Source: Sporolactobacillus spathodeae
GTDB taxonomy: Bacteria; Bacillota; Bacilli; Bacillales; Sporolactobacillaceae
Direction of reading: 5' to 3'
Assembly: GCF_016908935.1 (NCBI RefSeq)
Contig: NZ_JAFBEV010000008.1
Coordinates: 45,274 to 109,273 of the forward strand
Length of the DNA: 64,000 bases
A program made the position numbers and the translations under genes. The notes under the pieces were generated by a model. The model made no database searches. It saw only the letters and a list, made by a program, of their open reading frames with translations, and was not told where the DNA came from. Each line of letters opens with the position of its first letter. Positions within the stretch are counted from its first letter, which is position 1. Below are positions 48,196 through 56,540 of this stretch, in pieces.

Positions 48196-49077
48196 TCACT
48201 TTAATAACAGTTTATTGTCATGAAGAATTTTTTCAATACCCTTGAGTACGTCTTTCTGAATGTCTTTATCCTGCAACGCCATTTCGATATTGGTCAGAAC
48301 AAATCCGAGTGTCTCACCAACATCAAATCGTTTGCCTTCGAATTGATAAGCGTAGACACCTTGAAGTTCGTTAAGTTTCTGAATCGCGTCGGTTAGCTGA
48401 ATTTCGCCGCCTGCACCGATTTCCTTTTTATCAAGAAATTCAAAGATTTCCGGTGTCAGCACATAACGGCCAATAATTGCCAAATTCGATGGCGGATTTT
48501 CTTTCGGTTTTTCCACGAAGCGGCTGACATTATACAACCGACCGTCCTGTGATTTTGGATCAATGATACCGTAACGCTGTGTCTGATTTACTGGAACTTC
48601 TTTCACGCCAAGCACCGAGCAACCAGTTTTTTCGTATTGTTCAGCAAGCTGCTGAATGCACGGCTTCTCTGCCTGAACGATATCATCGCCAAGCAGCACG
48701 GCGAATGGTTCATCCCCGATAAATTTGCGAGCGCACCAAACGGCATGACCCAACCCTTGCGGCGATTTTTGGCGAATATAATGAATATCAATCTTGGACG
48801 GTTCACGAACCTTCTCAAGCAGATCAAGTTTATTCTTCTGAATTAAATTCTGTTCCAACTCGTAAGCAATATCGAAATGATCTTCGATGGCGCGTTTCCC
48901 TTTGCCGGTGACAATAATAATATCTTCAATTCCAGCTTGAACGGCCTCTTCAACAATATATTGAATCGTCGGTTTGTTGACAATTGGCAGCATTTCTTTC
49001 GGTAATGCCTTTGTAGCCGGCAAAAATCGTGTGCCTAGACCTGCAGCTGGAATAACTGCTTTTCTCACTTTTTTCAT
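48196..49077 (-). CDS. galU: UTP-glucose-1-phosphate uridylyltransferase
   Basis: The 293-residue nucleotidyltransferase has [27 protein letters not shown] (motif shortened: [13 protein letters not shown]), [37 protein letters not shown] and LLGDDIV. It makes UDP-glucose, the precursor of galactose, glucuronate and wall polymer sugars. It sits between ugd and the priming transferase. The locus therefore contains the two enzymes leading to UDP-glucuronate. Its length equals GtaB of Bacillus, where the same activity also serves teichoic acid and glycolipid synthesis. Confidence 0.96.
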   Translation of the reverse strand: MKKVRKAVIPAAGLGTRFLPATKALPKEMLPIVNKPTIQYIVEEAVQAGIEDIIIVTGKGKRAIEDHFDIAYELEQNLIQKNKLDLLEKVREPSKIDIHYIRQKSPQGLGHAVWCARKFIGDEPFAVLLGDDIVQAEKPCIQQLAEQYEKTGCSVLGVKEVPVNQTQRYGIIDPKSQDGRLYNVSRFVEKPKENPPSNLAIIGRYVLTPEIFEFLDKKEIGAGGEIQLTDAIQKLNELQGVYAYQFEGKRFDVGETLGFVLTNIEMALQDKDIQKDVLKGIEKILHDNKLLLK

Positions 49078-49107
49078 TAGGATAGCTTCCCTTCATTTGC
49101 AACAAAA

Positions 49108-50427
49108 TCAGTAGATTAATTCTGGCGCCTGATCTGGTCTACCAACTGAATAGTATTCAATTTCTGACTGTCTTACGTCAGACAAATCAAAGCAGTTTCG
49201 GCCGTCGAATACAATTGCCGTTTTCATTAATTTATTGAATACAGTCAGGCCTATTTTTTTCACATCCGGCCAATCTGTAATTATCACCGTAAAATCAGCA
49301 TTATTTAGAGCTGAATGAAGATCCTCCGTGTATTCAATCTCAGTGCCTAATTGACGTTTCGCATTTGAGACAGCTATCGGGTCGTAGGCGATCACATTTG
49401 CACCAAGCGCCGCAAGTTTCGGGATCATAACTAAAGCGGGTGATTCGCGTAAATCATCCGTGTTGGGCTTAAAAGCAAGACCGAGAACAGCAACTCTTTT
49501 TCCACTAATGTCGCCGAACCGTGTCATTATTTTATCAAGCAGAAGTATTTGCTGCTTGTTGTTCACTTCGATAACAGATTTCAATAAATTAAATTCATGA
49601 TTAGCATTTCCGGCAAGCTGAACCAGTGCATTGGTGTCTTTCGGGAAGCACGATCCGCCGTATCCGATGCCGGCTTTGAGAAAATCGGGACCAATGCGAT
49701 GGTCAAGTCCCATTCCCTTTGCAACTTCTTCGACATTTGCGCCAAGTGACTCGCAAATATTAGCGATTTCATTAATAAAGCTGATTTTTGTTGCAAGAAA
49801 CGCGTTGGACGCGTATTTTATCATCTCGGCACTGGAAATATCCGTTTTTATAATCGGCATCTCGAATGGCTTGTTCACTTCGGCCAAAACATCAGCGGTT
49901 TCCCGATCTTCTGAACCAATGACAATCCGATCACCATGGAAGGTATCTTTAACTGCTGAACCTTCGCGAAGAAATTCCGGGTTGGAGGCGATTTTCACTC
50001 GAATGCCGTTCTTCGTATTTTTATTGATAAGGTTTTTAATATGAAAATTCGTTCCCACAGGAACCGTGCTCTTAATGACAATAATTGTGTCACGATCGAT
50101 ATTTGCCGCGATATCAAGAGCCGCGTGTTCAACATAATCCAAGTTAGCCGATCCATCTTTGCGTTGCGGCGTACCCACAGCGATATAGATCACGCTAGCC
50201 TCTTTCAAACCTGTGCGATGCTCAGAAGTAAAGAATAAACGACCTTGTCCAATATTCTTCTTGATTAATTCTTCCAAGCCAGGTTCATAGATTGTCGGGA
50301 TTCCGTGAGACAGCTTCTCGACTTTTTCCGGATCCACATCAATACAGGTCACTGTATGGCCTACTTCGGATAGCGCAACACCGGTAACCAGCCCGACATA
50401 ACCGGTTCCTATGACCGCAATTTTCAT
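49108..50427 (-). CDS. ugd: UDP-glucose 6-dehydrogenase (full length)
   Basis: The start is the ATG at 50427 (GAGAGGG upstream), giving 439 residues. It has MKIAVIGTGYVGLVTGVALS, the catalytic Cys in GYGGSCFPKDTNAL (about 257), VAVLGLAFKPNTDDLRESP and the UDP-binding domain to the end. It oxidises UDP-glucose twice to UDP-glucuronate and is a known substrate of BY-kinases such as YwqD. It is the first gene of locus B. The paralogue at 9.6 kb lacks the C-terminal domain, so this is the only active form expected here. Confidence 0.96.
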   Translation of the reverse strand: MKIAVIGTGYVGLVTGVALSEVGHTVTCIDVDPEKVEKLSHGIPTIYEPGLEELIKKNIGQGRLFFTSEHRTGLKEASVIYIAVGTPQRKDGSANLDYVEHAALDIAANIDRDTIIVIKSTVPVGTNFHIKNLINKNTKNGIRVKIASNPEFLREGSAVKDTFHGDRIVIGSEDRETADVLAEVNKPFEMPIIKTDISSAEMIKYASNAFLATKISFINEIANICESLGANVEEVAKGMGLDHRIGPDFLKAGIGYGGSCFPKDTNALVQLAGNANHEFNLLKSVIEVNNKQQILLLDKIMTRFGDISGKRVAVLGLAFKPNTDDLRESPALVMIPKLAALGANVIAYDPIAVSNAKRQLGTEIEYTEDLHSALNNADFTVIITDWPDVKKIGLTVFNKLMKTAIVFDGRNCFDLSDVRQSEIEYYSVGRPDQAPELIY

Positions 50428-51183
50428 TGTATTCCCTCTCAATCTTCTCTGGATGAATTGCTTTTTTAGCTAGAAAAAAGAGCGATCATCTATAAGATTA
50501 GATAATTATACACTATCTTAACAACTGTTTGTACGATAAATATCGACAAAATCAGCTCGTCAAGCTATTTGCATTATAGCACATAACTTGCCTTTGGAAA
50601 GAGGAAGTTATGGGAAAAATGTCACAGGGTCGCAATACAATAGGCTATTTTTGGAGCCTTGGTGACATTCGTTACAGATAGTTTTCATTTCGTTTACAAT
50701 TGCATTTCGACCCCGAAAATGATTCATATCGTTGTTCGATCCTTCATAGACTCTATTTCTAGGCAACCGGACATAGTTTGTACTTTTGAATTGTTTGATT
50801 CTTTTTTCACGGATATGTATGTGACATTGATCACTTTTTGGGAATTTATTTTTTCAAATTCGTATTTTTGTAATGATTGTGTAATGGGGATGCGCTTACA
50901 CTAGCATTATTCTAACAAGGAATTTTTTAATTACCTGAAACCGGCTAATTGGAAGGGAGTGGGTCTGAAGAACCACATTCGAACGATGTACTTCATGAAG
51001 CCTAAATTGCACTTATTCGATTATCTTTTGGTATAACAAAAGCGCGTCTGGCAACGCGCTCTTCATCGATAGTGAAACTTGCTCCTCTTTATGCACAGGC
51101 AGCGTCCGTGAACAGGCGACGAAGTCTGCAGCTGGCACTGCAGACTGCCGCTCGCGGATAGCATCAATTAAGGAGACGATAAG
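50428..51183. promoter_or_regulatory. Divergent intergenic region with promoter of locus B
   Basis: On the minus strand TGTGCTATAATGC (TGC then TATAAT at 50579-50574) is an extended -10 promoter about 150 bases upstream of ugd. Further right are two hairpins: AGCGCGT/ACGCGCT (51041-51060) and GTCTGCAG/CTGCAGAC (51125-51146). The second lies just before the gene at 51184, whose ribosome binding site is AAGGAG. No protein-coding frame is convincing; a short frame ending in LHLFDYLLV (stop near 51035) lacks a good start. Confidence 0.45.
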
Positions 51184-51924
51184 ATGCATCAGGTCTACAC
51201 ACAATTTGGTGAACATATTCTCGCGATTCGCACCGATTCCATTCTCTTAATGAACCGATTGACACACGTGTTTCGATCCGAAAAAGCGCGTCCGAAGCAA
51301 TCCGTTGATTGGTCCGTGCATCTGCATAGCGACTATGTCACGCCTCTTGTCACATCAGATTCTATCACATCGAATAGGCTAAGTAAATCCTATTTTGACG
51401 CGGAATTTTTTTATTTTACACTTGGTGCAGACGGGCGATCGGCTGATCTTTTCCTGACGGATCCGACAGCCTTGCGTCAAGCGTTTATCACGCTCTACGG
51501 AACGTTGATCATGAAACGTGGCTGGGGCCTGCTCGTGCGCGCATCCGTTACAAACGATGATGTGGGTCCGGTACATTTATCGATTGGCGGGCCAAACGAT
51601 GAGCCAGATTTTCTGCCGATTAAATTGACGGCGGACGGGCTTGAAGTTTTCCAGTGGTCTGCTTTCGGCGAACAGCGTCAGTTGCTTGCCTCGGGTACTC
51701 CTGTAGCGAGCCTCAATTTCATTCAGCCTGCTTTTCAGAATCAACGGATGAAGGCCGGTCGTTCGGTTGTTCTGTTGCGACTCTTGGACCACGTCTCCTA
51801 CTGGCCACACGCGGCGGCGGAAACGAAGCAGGTGCTCGCGCTTTTGCGCCGGCTCGTCCACGCTGTTCCGGTCTATGAATGCGCGCTGCGTCCAGGCAGT
51901 CTTCTTGGGGAGCTGATCTCATGA
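51184..51924 (+). CDS. HprK-related protein without P-loop, function unknown
   Basis: The 246-residue soluble protein is preceded by AAGGAG. Its outline follows the HprK-like kinases of peptide-maturation clusters: an N-terminal strand region (FGEHILAIRTDSILLMN), a helix then GWGLLVRASVT at the place where these kinases have their LLHAS motif, a glutamine-rich LNFIQPAFQNQ and a C-terminal helix with HAVPVYECALRPGS. The GxxxxGK[ST] nucleotide-binding loop that should follow GLLVRASV is absent. A degenerate kinase or binding protein is inferred; the relation is weak and the protein could be something else. It overlaps the next gene by 4 bases. Confidence 0.4.
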   Translation: MHQVYTQFGEHILAIRTDSILLMNRLTHVFRSEKARPKQSVDWSVHLHSDYVTPLVTSDSITSNRLSKSYFDAEFFYFTLGADGRSADLFLTDPTALRQAFITLYGTLIMKRGWGLLVRASVTNDDVGPVHLSIGGPNDEPDFLPIKLTADGLEVFQWSAFGEQRQLLASGTPVASLNFIQPAFQNQRMKAGRSVVLLRLLDHVSYWPHAAAETKQVLALLRRLVHAVPVYECALRPGSLLGELIS

Positions 51925-52121
51925 ACGCACGCGCGTCCTTTTCATCGAGTTTCTTTGCGGCCTTGCATCAGGCTCATATGGAAAAGCGGCAGGCACAATG
52001 GCAGAGTCTAACTCCCGAACAGCAGCAGCTTGTGCAACGAATCGTTAACCGACCACAAGCGGCGGTGGATCGGCTGATTACTGAAACCCGTCGTGCGATC
52101 GATAAAGCGGACAACGCGTAA
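51921..52121 (+). CDS. Small helical protein, translationally coupled
   Basis: The ATG at 51921 overlaps the stop of the preceding gene (ATGA), so the 66-residue product is coupled to it. The sequence is mostly helical, basic and rich in Gln/Arg (HQAHMEKRQAQWQSLTPEQQ; AAVDRLITETRRAIDKADN), with no membrane segment. No family is recognised. The coding end lies within a 15-bp perfect hairpin that acts as terminator. The coupling suggests a partner of the HprK-like protein. Confidence 0.6.
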   Translation: MNARASFSSSFFAALHQAHMEKRQAQWQSLTPEQQQLVQRIVNRPQAAVDRLITETRRAIDKADNA

Positions 52122-52138
52122 GTGTTGTCCGCTTTATC
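52101..52138 (+). terminator. Hairpin terminator overlapping the small gene's end
   Basis: A perfect 15-bp stem, GATAAAGCGGACAAC (52101-52115) with its complement (52124-52138), closes an 8-base loop that contains the TAA stop. It is followed by TATATATA rather than a pure T tract, so termination is probable but not certain. Confidence 0.7.
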
Positions 52139-52161
52139 TATATATATAGATGAAAAATTAT

Positions 52162-53559
52162 TTATTTGTTCGGGCGAACGAGCTCGCCGAATGGCGCATG
52201 GACGATTTCGCCGTCTTTCATCACGGTTTCGCCGCGGACGATGGTCTCGACCGGAAGCCCTTTGATTTTCCAACCGTCATAGGCGGTGATCTTGCTCTTG
52301 CTGTGCAGTCGCGATGCTTCGATCTGTCCCTCTTTGTCCATATCGACGATCGTCAAATCGGCATCGGTGCCGATTTCTAGCGATCCTTTTTGCGGATAAA
52401 TGCCGAAGCGCTTGGCCGGATTTTCCGATAGCAGCGCGGCCAGTTTATTCAGACTGAGCCGACCTTCATTGACGGCGTTCAGCATCAGCGGCGCCATCGT
52501 TTCCGTCCCTGGCATGCCGGCGGGAATCGACCAGAGATCACCGTCTTTTTCTTCAGGCGTATGCGGCGCATGATCCGATGAAAGGATCGTGATCGTGCCG
52601 TCGTTGATCGCCTGCCAAAGCTGCTGCTGATCTTTTTCATATTTAATCGGTGGATAAATTTTCATCACCGGGCCGACCTGCGGATAGTCTTTGTTGCTGA
52701 GGAACAGATAATGCGGGCACGTTTCTGCGCTAACCGGCGCCCCCTCCGCCTTCGCCTGGCGGATCCGTGCGACAGCCTCGGCGGTGGTCACGTGAAGTAC
52801 ATGCAAATTAGCGCCGGACGCGCGGCTGAAGGAGAGTCCCATCTGTACGGTGACTTCTTCAGCGAGGTTCGGCCGCCCCTCGAGCAGCGCTTCGTAATCC
52901 TTGCGACCTGTCTTCTGAACCTGGCCGGTCAGCGTCTGAATCAAGCTGCTGTCCTCACCGTGAATCGCCAGCACACCGCCGGTTTTGGCGACGTTTTGGA
53001 AGATTTCATAGACTTCGCCGTCGGAAAACGGTGCGATCACCGCTTCATTCATGCCAGGTTGGTAATTGTAGCTGAGCTGGAACGTTTCCTTATTGATCGC
53101 ATAGCCCCAGAAATATTTGAAGCCGATCACGCCCGCTTCCCGCAGTTCGGGAATATCTTCCGCGTTGAGGTGGCCGAGGCAGATGCCCCAGATGCCGAAG
53201 TCCACATGCGCTTTGCTGGCCAGGTTCGTTGCCTGTGCCTTGAACGTGGCCACGTTGCGCGTCGGCGGGGTCGTGTTTGGCATGTCAAAAATCGTTGTGA
53301 TCCCGCCTGCCGCCGCGGCCTGGGTCGAGGTGAAAAAGTCTTCCTTATAGGTCGGGCCTGGGTCGCGGGAATGGACATGGACGTCAATCAGGCCGGGCAG
53401 GATGTACCGGCCCTCGGCGTCGGTTTCGCGGGTGGCAGTCCCGCCGAGATCCTGGTCGCTGATCGCGGCAATTTTGCCATCCTTGATATAAATGTGGGCT
53501 TTATAGCTTTCGGATGGGGTCACGAGCGTTCCGTTTTTGATGACATAATCCCAATTCAT
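52162..53559 (-). CDS. Allantoinase-like cyclic amidohydrolase
   Basis: The 465-residue TIM-barrel amidohydrolase has GLIDVHVHSRDPGPTYKEDF (HxH metal ligands), a lysine for carboxylation in GVIGFKYFWGYA, HGEDSSL, HVLHVTTAEAV, AETCPHYLFLS and SSDHAPHTPEEK (final Asp), the full set for a binuclear zinc site. The sequence resembles allantoinases and dihydroorotase/hydantoinase relatives; allantoin hydrolysis to allantoate is the best guess. No other purine-degradation gene is nearby. It is monocistronic and converges on the HprK-like pair. Confidence 0.78.
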   Translation of the reverse strand: MNWDYVIKNGTLVTPSESYKAHIYIKDGKIAAISDQDLGGTATRETDAEGRYILPGLIDVHVHSRDPGPTYKEDFFTSTQAAAAGGITTIFDMPNTTPPTRNVATFKAQATNLASKAHVDFGIWGICLGHLNAEDIPELREAGVIGFKYFWGYAINKETFQLSYNYQPGMNEAVIAPFSDGEVYEIFQNVAKTGGVLAIHGEDSSLIQTLTGQVQKTGRKDYEALLEGRPNLAEEVTVQMGLSFSRASGANLHVLHVTTAEAVARIRQAKAEGAPVSAETCPHYLFLSNKDYPQVGPVMKIYPPIKYEKDQQQLWQAINDGTITILSSDHAPHTPEEKDGDLWSIPAGMPGTETMAPLMLNAVNEGRLSLNKLAALLSENPAKRFGIYPQKGSLEIGTDADLTIVDMDKEGQIEASRLHSKSKITAYDGWKIKGLPVETIVRGETVMKDGEIVHAPFGELVRPNK

Positions 53560-53889
53560 CGCTTTCCCTCTTTTCGTTTGTGGTGTGATGCTTCGATCGA
53601 TGTTTTGACTGATTGGCCCGCTTGATGATTAAGCGGGGGTGGATCGTGTTCGTGATTCGAGCTTGGTTGGTGAGCTCTATGTTCATATTCGCATCGCTTC
53701 GCCAAACTTCGTACTTTCTTAGACTTACCATTTTCCAGCATGATTCGTCAAGATCCGATTCTACAATCATGTGGAAAAGGGGAACAGACGGTTTAAACAA
53801 ACGTTTGATTAACGGGTGCGTTCTGGAGATTGGGGAAAATTTTGGGTTGGAATTGAGTTGATAAGAGCGATTCGGGGTTGCTCCTTGGA
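53560..53889. other. Upstream region of the amidohydrolase gene
   Basis: Antiparallel frames are open on both strands (for example 53501-53968 minus and 53613-53861 plus), but neither has a ribosome binding site or recognisable product. No promoter was identified with confidence. Confidence 0.35.
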
Positions 53890-54196
53890 TCGGTGCGAGA
53901 TTGGCATGGTTCGGAGCGGTTTTTCTTAATTTAGGTGCGACTTTTTCGGAATTTGGTGCGACTCTCAAAATTCGGTGCGACTTTGCTTGATTTAGGTACG
54001 ACTTTTTCGGAATTTGGTGCTACTTTTGCTCAATTCGGTGCGACTCTCAAAATTCGGTGCGACTTTGCTTGATTTAGGTGCGACTTTCTCGGAATTCGGT
54101 GCGACTTTTGCTCGATTCGGTGCGACTCTCAAAATTTGGTGCGACTTTGCTTGATTTAGGTGCGACTCTCTTCGGATTCGGTGCGACTTTAGGAAA
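53890..54196. repeat. Tandem array of 19-22 bp units with core TTCGGTGCGACT
   Basis: About fourteen units of the form TTCGGTGCGACT (variants TTTAGGTGCGACT and TTTGGTGCGACT) plus a 7-10 base tail follow each other. Tails recur in a fixed order (CTCAAAA, TTGCTTGA, TTTTCGGAA, TTTGCTCGA), so the array also has a higher-order period of about 80 bases. No gene or terminator is inside. The second array at 63.7 kb has the same design with core TTCGGTCTAACT. Confidence 0.88.
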
Positions 54197-54599
54197 ATGG
54201 TCGTTCCGCGACCGCGGAACGGTCCGATTGAATTTTTTCAACAAGCGTTTTTGAGAGGGTATCTAGCTTCTGAGATTTAACCTAACTTTTGTTGCCTTCG
54301 TTCTACCTTTTCGGGGATTCTTTCTAGCTTTTTAGATGAGGCATAGCATTGGGGGTGTGACCTAAGCTCTATTTATTTTTTGCATTCCTTTTTCTCAGTT
54401 TTTCAACAGCATTCGCTTGATCTGGTCGATCCTTTGAAAAAATCGTGGCGGTGTTGCGAAAATATTGTCGAAGGGGTTCGAATGTTGTCTAACTATTTTC
54501 ATGGACAGAGCGCGTGGAAATGCTTAACCTCAATAGATGTGAGGGTTTCTATTCACTTTCTCCTATGTCTTAGACACTAGGCGTGCCAGCCATTGGCAT
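54197..54599. other. Non-coding region after the repeat array
   Basis: No convincing gene. The sequence begins with a short palindromic CCGCGACCGCGG (near 54207). A hairpin with GCCAGCCAT/ATGGCTGGC arms (54585-54610) overlaps the stop of the small gene at 54600 and may end it, though no T tract follows on the minus strand. Confidence 0.35.
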
Positions 54600-54857
54600 T
54601 CATGGCTGGCGGGCGCGGGTACTGATTTCTTCGATCACAACATAGACAAGTTCAACTGCTTTGTCCCCTTGACCTTGCGTGAAATAAACTTCTGATTTGT
54701 GCTTCGCTAATTGAAGAAAGCCGCAATACGCGGCGTGCGCATAGTCTGCGAAGGCCCGAGCTGCGTGCTGCAGAGTGGGCGCGGCGAATACGCTGAAATA
54801 AACAAGCGAACCGTGTCGGCGGATCGGCGGACGAAGATAGAAAATATATTTATTCAT
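54600..54857 (-). CDS. Small hypothetical protein
   Basis: An 85-codon gene whose ATG at 54857 is preceded by AAAGGGG at good spacing. The product starts MNKYIFYLRPPIRRHGSLVY, is alanine- and histidine-rich in the middle (HAARAFADYAHAAYCGFLQL) and ends with a strand-helix (AVELVYVVIEEISTRA). There is no signal peptide or membrane segment and I recognise no family. It is divergent from the pseudo-hydrolase fusion genes, 120 bases apart, so it could share a regulatory region with them. Confidence 0.6.
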   Translation of the reverse strand: MNKYIFYLRPPIRRHGSLVYFSVFAAPTLQHAARAFADYAHAAYCGFLQLAKHKSEVYFTQGQGDKAVELVYVVIEEISTRARQP

Positions 54858-54977
54858 GCCGATACCCCTTTCACAACTCTTCTATCTGTTGTCTCTTTGA
54901 TATATGAATGATAGCAAACCGGCCATTACAGCATCGTTTCATCTCTCATGTTCTAGCGATTTTAAGGGGGAAGCATC

Positions 54978-56501
54978 TTGGGATTTATTCCAGTGACTGA
55001 TTATGTCCTACATTACAAGGCCTCTGAATTTGTGCCGAACCGACCGACGCTCCTGCTAATTCACGGGATGATGACCGACAGCACGATCTGGTCCCGGCTG
55101 CTGCCGCGTTTCGGTCAATCGGTGAACTGGATTGTTTATGACCGCGGGGGCCATGGGCAAAGTGGCAATCCGTCCGATACGCGATCGCTTCAAGGCTTTC
55201 TAAGTGAAATGCTCAGCCTGATGGACGCGCTCGGTTTAAAGAAAGTACACCTTGCTGGCTGCGGACTCGGCAGTGCGCTCGCTTTCGAGATGGCGCGGCA
55301 GTATCCGAATCGCGTGCTTTCGGTGGCTTTGATTTCATCTGTTTTTTTTCTTCCGGAGCAGGACTTTGGCCAATCGTTTCAATTACTGAAACAGCTTGCT
55401 CAATTGGACCCGGAGCTCTTGCTGGAGAAAGCGGAGGCGGATTTGTTCGAGGAAAGTCCCGGCGACTATCGCAGTGATTTCCGGCGCGCGTTCCGGCGAC
55501 TGGCGCCGGCGTGCATTCAAGCGGAACTGGATTGGCTGCTCAGCACCTACAGTCCGGCACGTTTTAATTTCGCTGATGCGCTTTCCGAGCTCAAGCAGCC
55601 GGCGCTTGTCCTCCATGGCATCCATGACCGGCTGATCCCGCAGCGAATGAGCGCCTTATTCGCCGCCTGCATCCCTGAGTGCCGCTGGTTCCCGATTAGC
55701 CACGCGGCGCATTATCCGAGTCTTGACGCGCCGAATCAGACAGCGGAGCTGATGATCAAGTTTCTTGCCGGCATCTTTCAGCCAATCGCGATCGACCGTC
55801 CTTATCAACGGGCGATTTTGACGTTTCGGCAACAGATCCACTATGAACTCGATCAGAAAGAGCACCAGAAGCGCCTGCTGACGATGCATGTCCTGCAGCC
55901 TTTTGCTGTGCGTTGGAACGGACATGAAATTATTGGGAAATGGAATCAGCGCTGTGCAAAGGAACTGCTGCTGTATCTGATGTTGCATCACGGGATTGCG
56001 CGCCGCGAAACGTTAATCCGAACCTTCCTGCCGGATATGACGCCGGCGCAAGCGCACAATCATTTGCGGGTGCGTATTAGTCATTTGAATAAAATTTTCG
56101 ATTCCTGCGCCGATCCGTCGGCAAGCGGTATTTTGCTTGTTGATGACGAGCGCCTGATCCTTCGCGCAAAGCCTGAGAACGATTTACTGGATTTCAGGCA
56201 GAAACTGACTCGGCTCTTGTCGGAAAAACATTCTGTGCATCAACAGGCGACTGATTTTTCCGGATTATTAGCCATCTATGATCCTGCTTGCTTCTCTAGT
56301 TTTCATGGGGAATGGATCGACGTGATGATTCATGAGATCGAACGTGATATGGGGCTGGTTCTCCAGCAGCTGATTCCCGTTTTGCAGAAAAGTGGCAAGC
56401 GGGATCTACTCCTGAGCATCTTGCAGCGCGCACATCTGATCGAGCCGTACGATGGCTATTGCGACGAATGGCTGGCGCAGATGCAGAGCGGCATCCTATG
56501 A
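54978..56501 (+). CDS. Alpha/beta-hydrolase fold without nucleophile fused to a SARP-like regulatory region
   Basis: TTG start with AAGGGGG 7 bases upstream; 507 residues. Residues 1-270 form an alpha/beta-hydrolase domain (LLLIHGMMTDSTIW oxyanion region; YDRGGHGQSG; elbow G94-C-G-L-G98). The nucleophile position of the elbow (GxSxG) is Gly 96; the acid (D217 in GIHDRLIP) and the His (H245 in AAHYPSL) remain. Residues about 300-507 resemble SARP regulators: a winged-helix-like part (FAVRWNGHEIIGKWNQRCAKELLLYL; HNHLRVRISHLNKIF) then a BTAD-like helical region (LLAIYDPACF to HLIEPYDGYCDEWL). A catalytically dead sensor coupled to DNA binding is inferred. The next gene is a paralogue. Confidence 0.8.
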   Translation: MGFIPVTDYVLHYKASEFVPNRPTLLLIHGMMTDSTIWSRLLPRFGQSVNWIVYDRGGHGQSGNPSDTRSLQGFLSEMLSLMDALGLKKVHLAGCGLGSALAFEMARQYPNRVLSVALISSVFFLPEQDFGQSFQLLKQLAQLDPELLLEKAEADLFEESPGDYRSDFRRAFRRLAPACIQAELDWLLSTYSPARFNFADALSELKQPALVLHGIHDRLIPQRMSALFAACIPECRWFPISHAAHYPSLDAPNQTAELMIKFLAGIFQPIAIDRPYQRAILTFRQQIHYELDQKEHQKRLLTMHVLQPFAVRWNGHEIIGKWNQRCAKELLLYLMLHHGIARRETLIRTFLPDMTPAQAHNHLRVRISHLNKIFDSCADPSASGILLVDDERLILRAKPENDLLDFRQKLTRLLSEKHSVHQQATDFSGLLAIYDPACFSSFHGEWIDVMIHEIERDMGLVLQQLIPVLQKSGKRDLLLSILQRAHLIEPYDGYCDEWLAQMQSGIL

Positions 56502-56540
56502 CGGAGTTTTTTTTATCGCTATTAAATGGGGGCTTCATGC

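Noticed and set aside
50944..51035. Short frame ending MKPKLHLFDYLLV upstream of the HprK-like gene, reminiscent of a lasso-peptide leader (KPxL pattern).
   Set aside because: No ATG with a ribosome binding site, no core peptide, and no lasso B or C genes nearby.
53501..53968. 155-codon minus-strand frame upstream of the amidohydrolase gene.
   Set aside because: Low-complexity basic composition, no ribosome binding site, overlaps the amidohydrolase start and the repeat array.
53890..54196. CRISPR array.
   Set aside because: Units are contiguous with related tails; there are no unique spacers of constant length and no cas genes.
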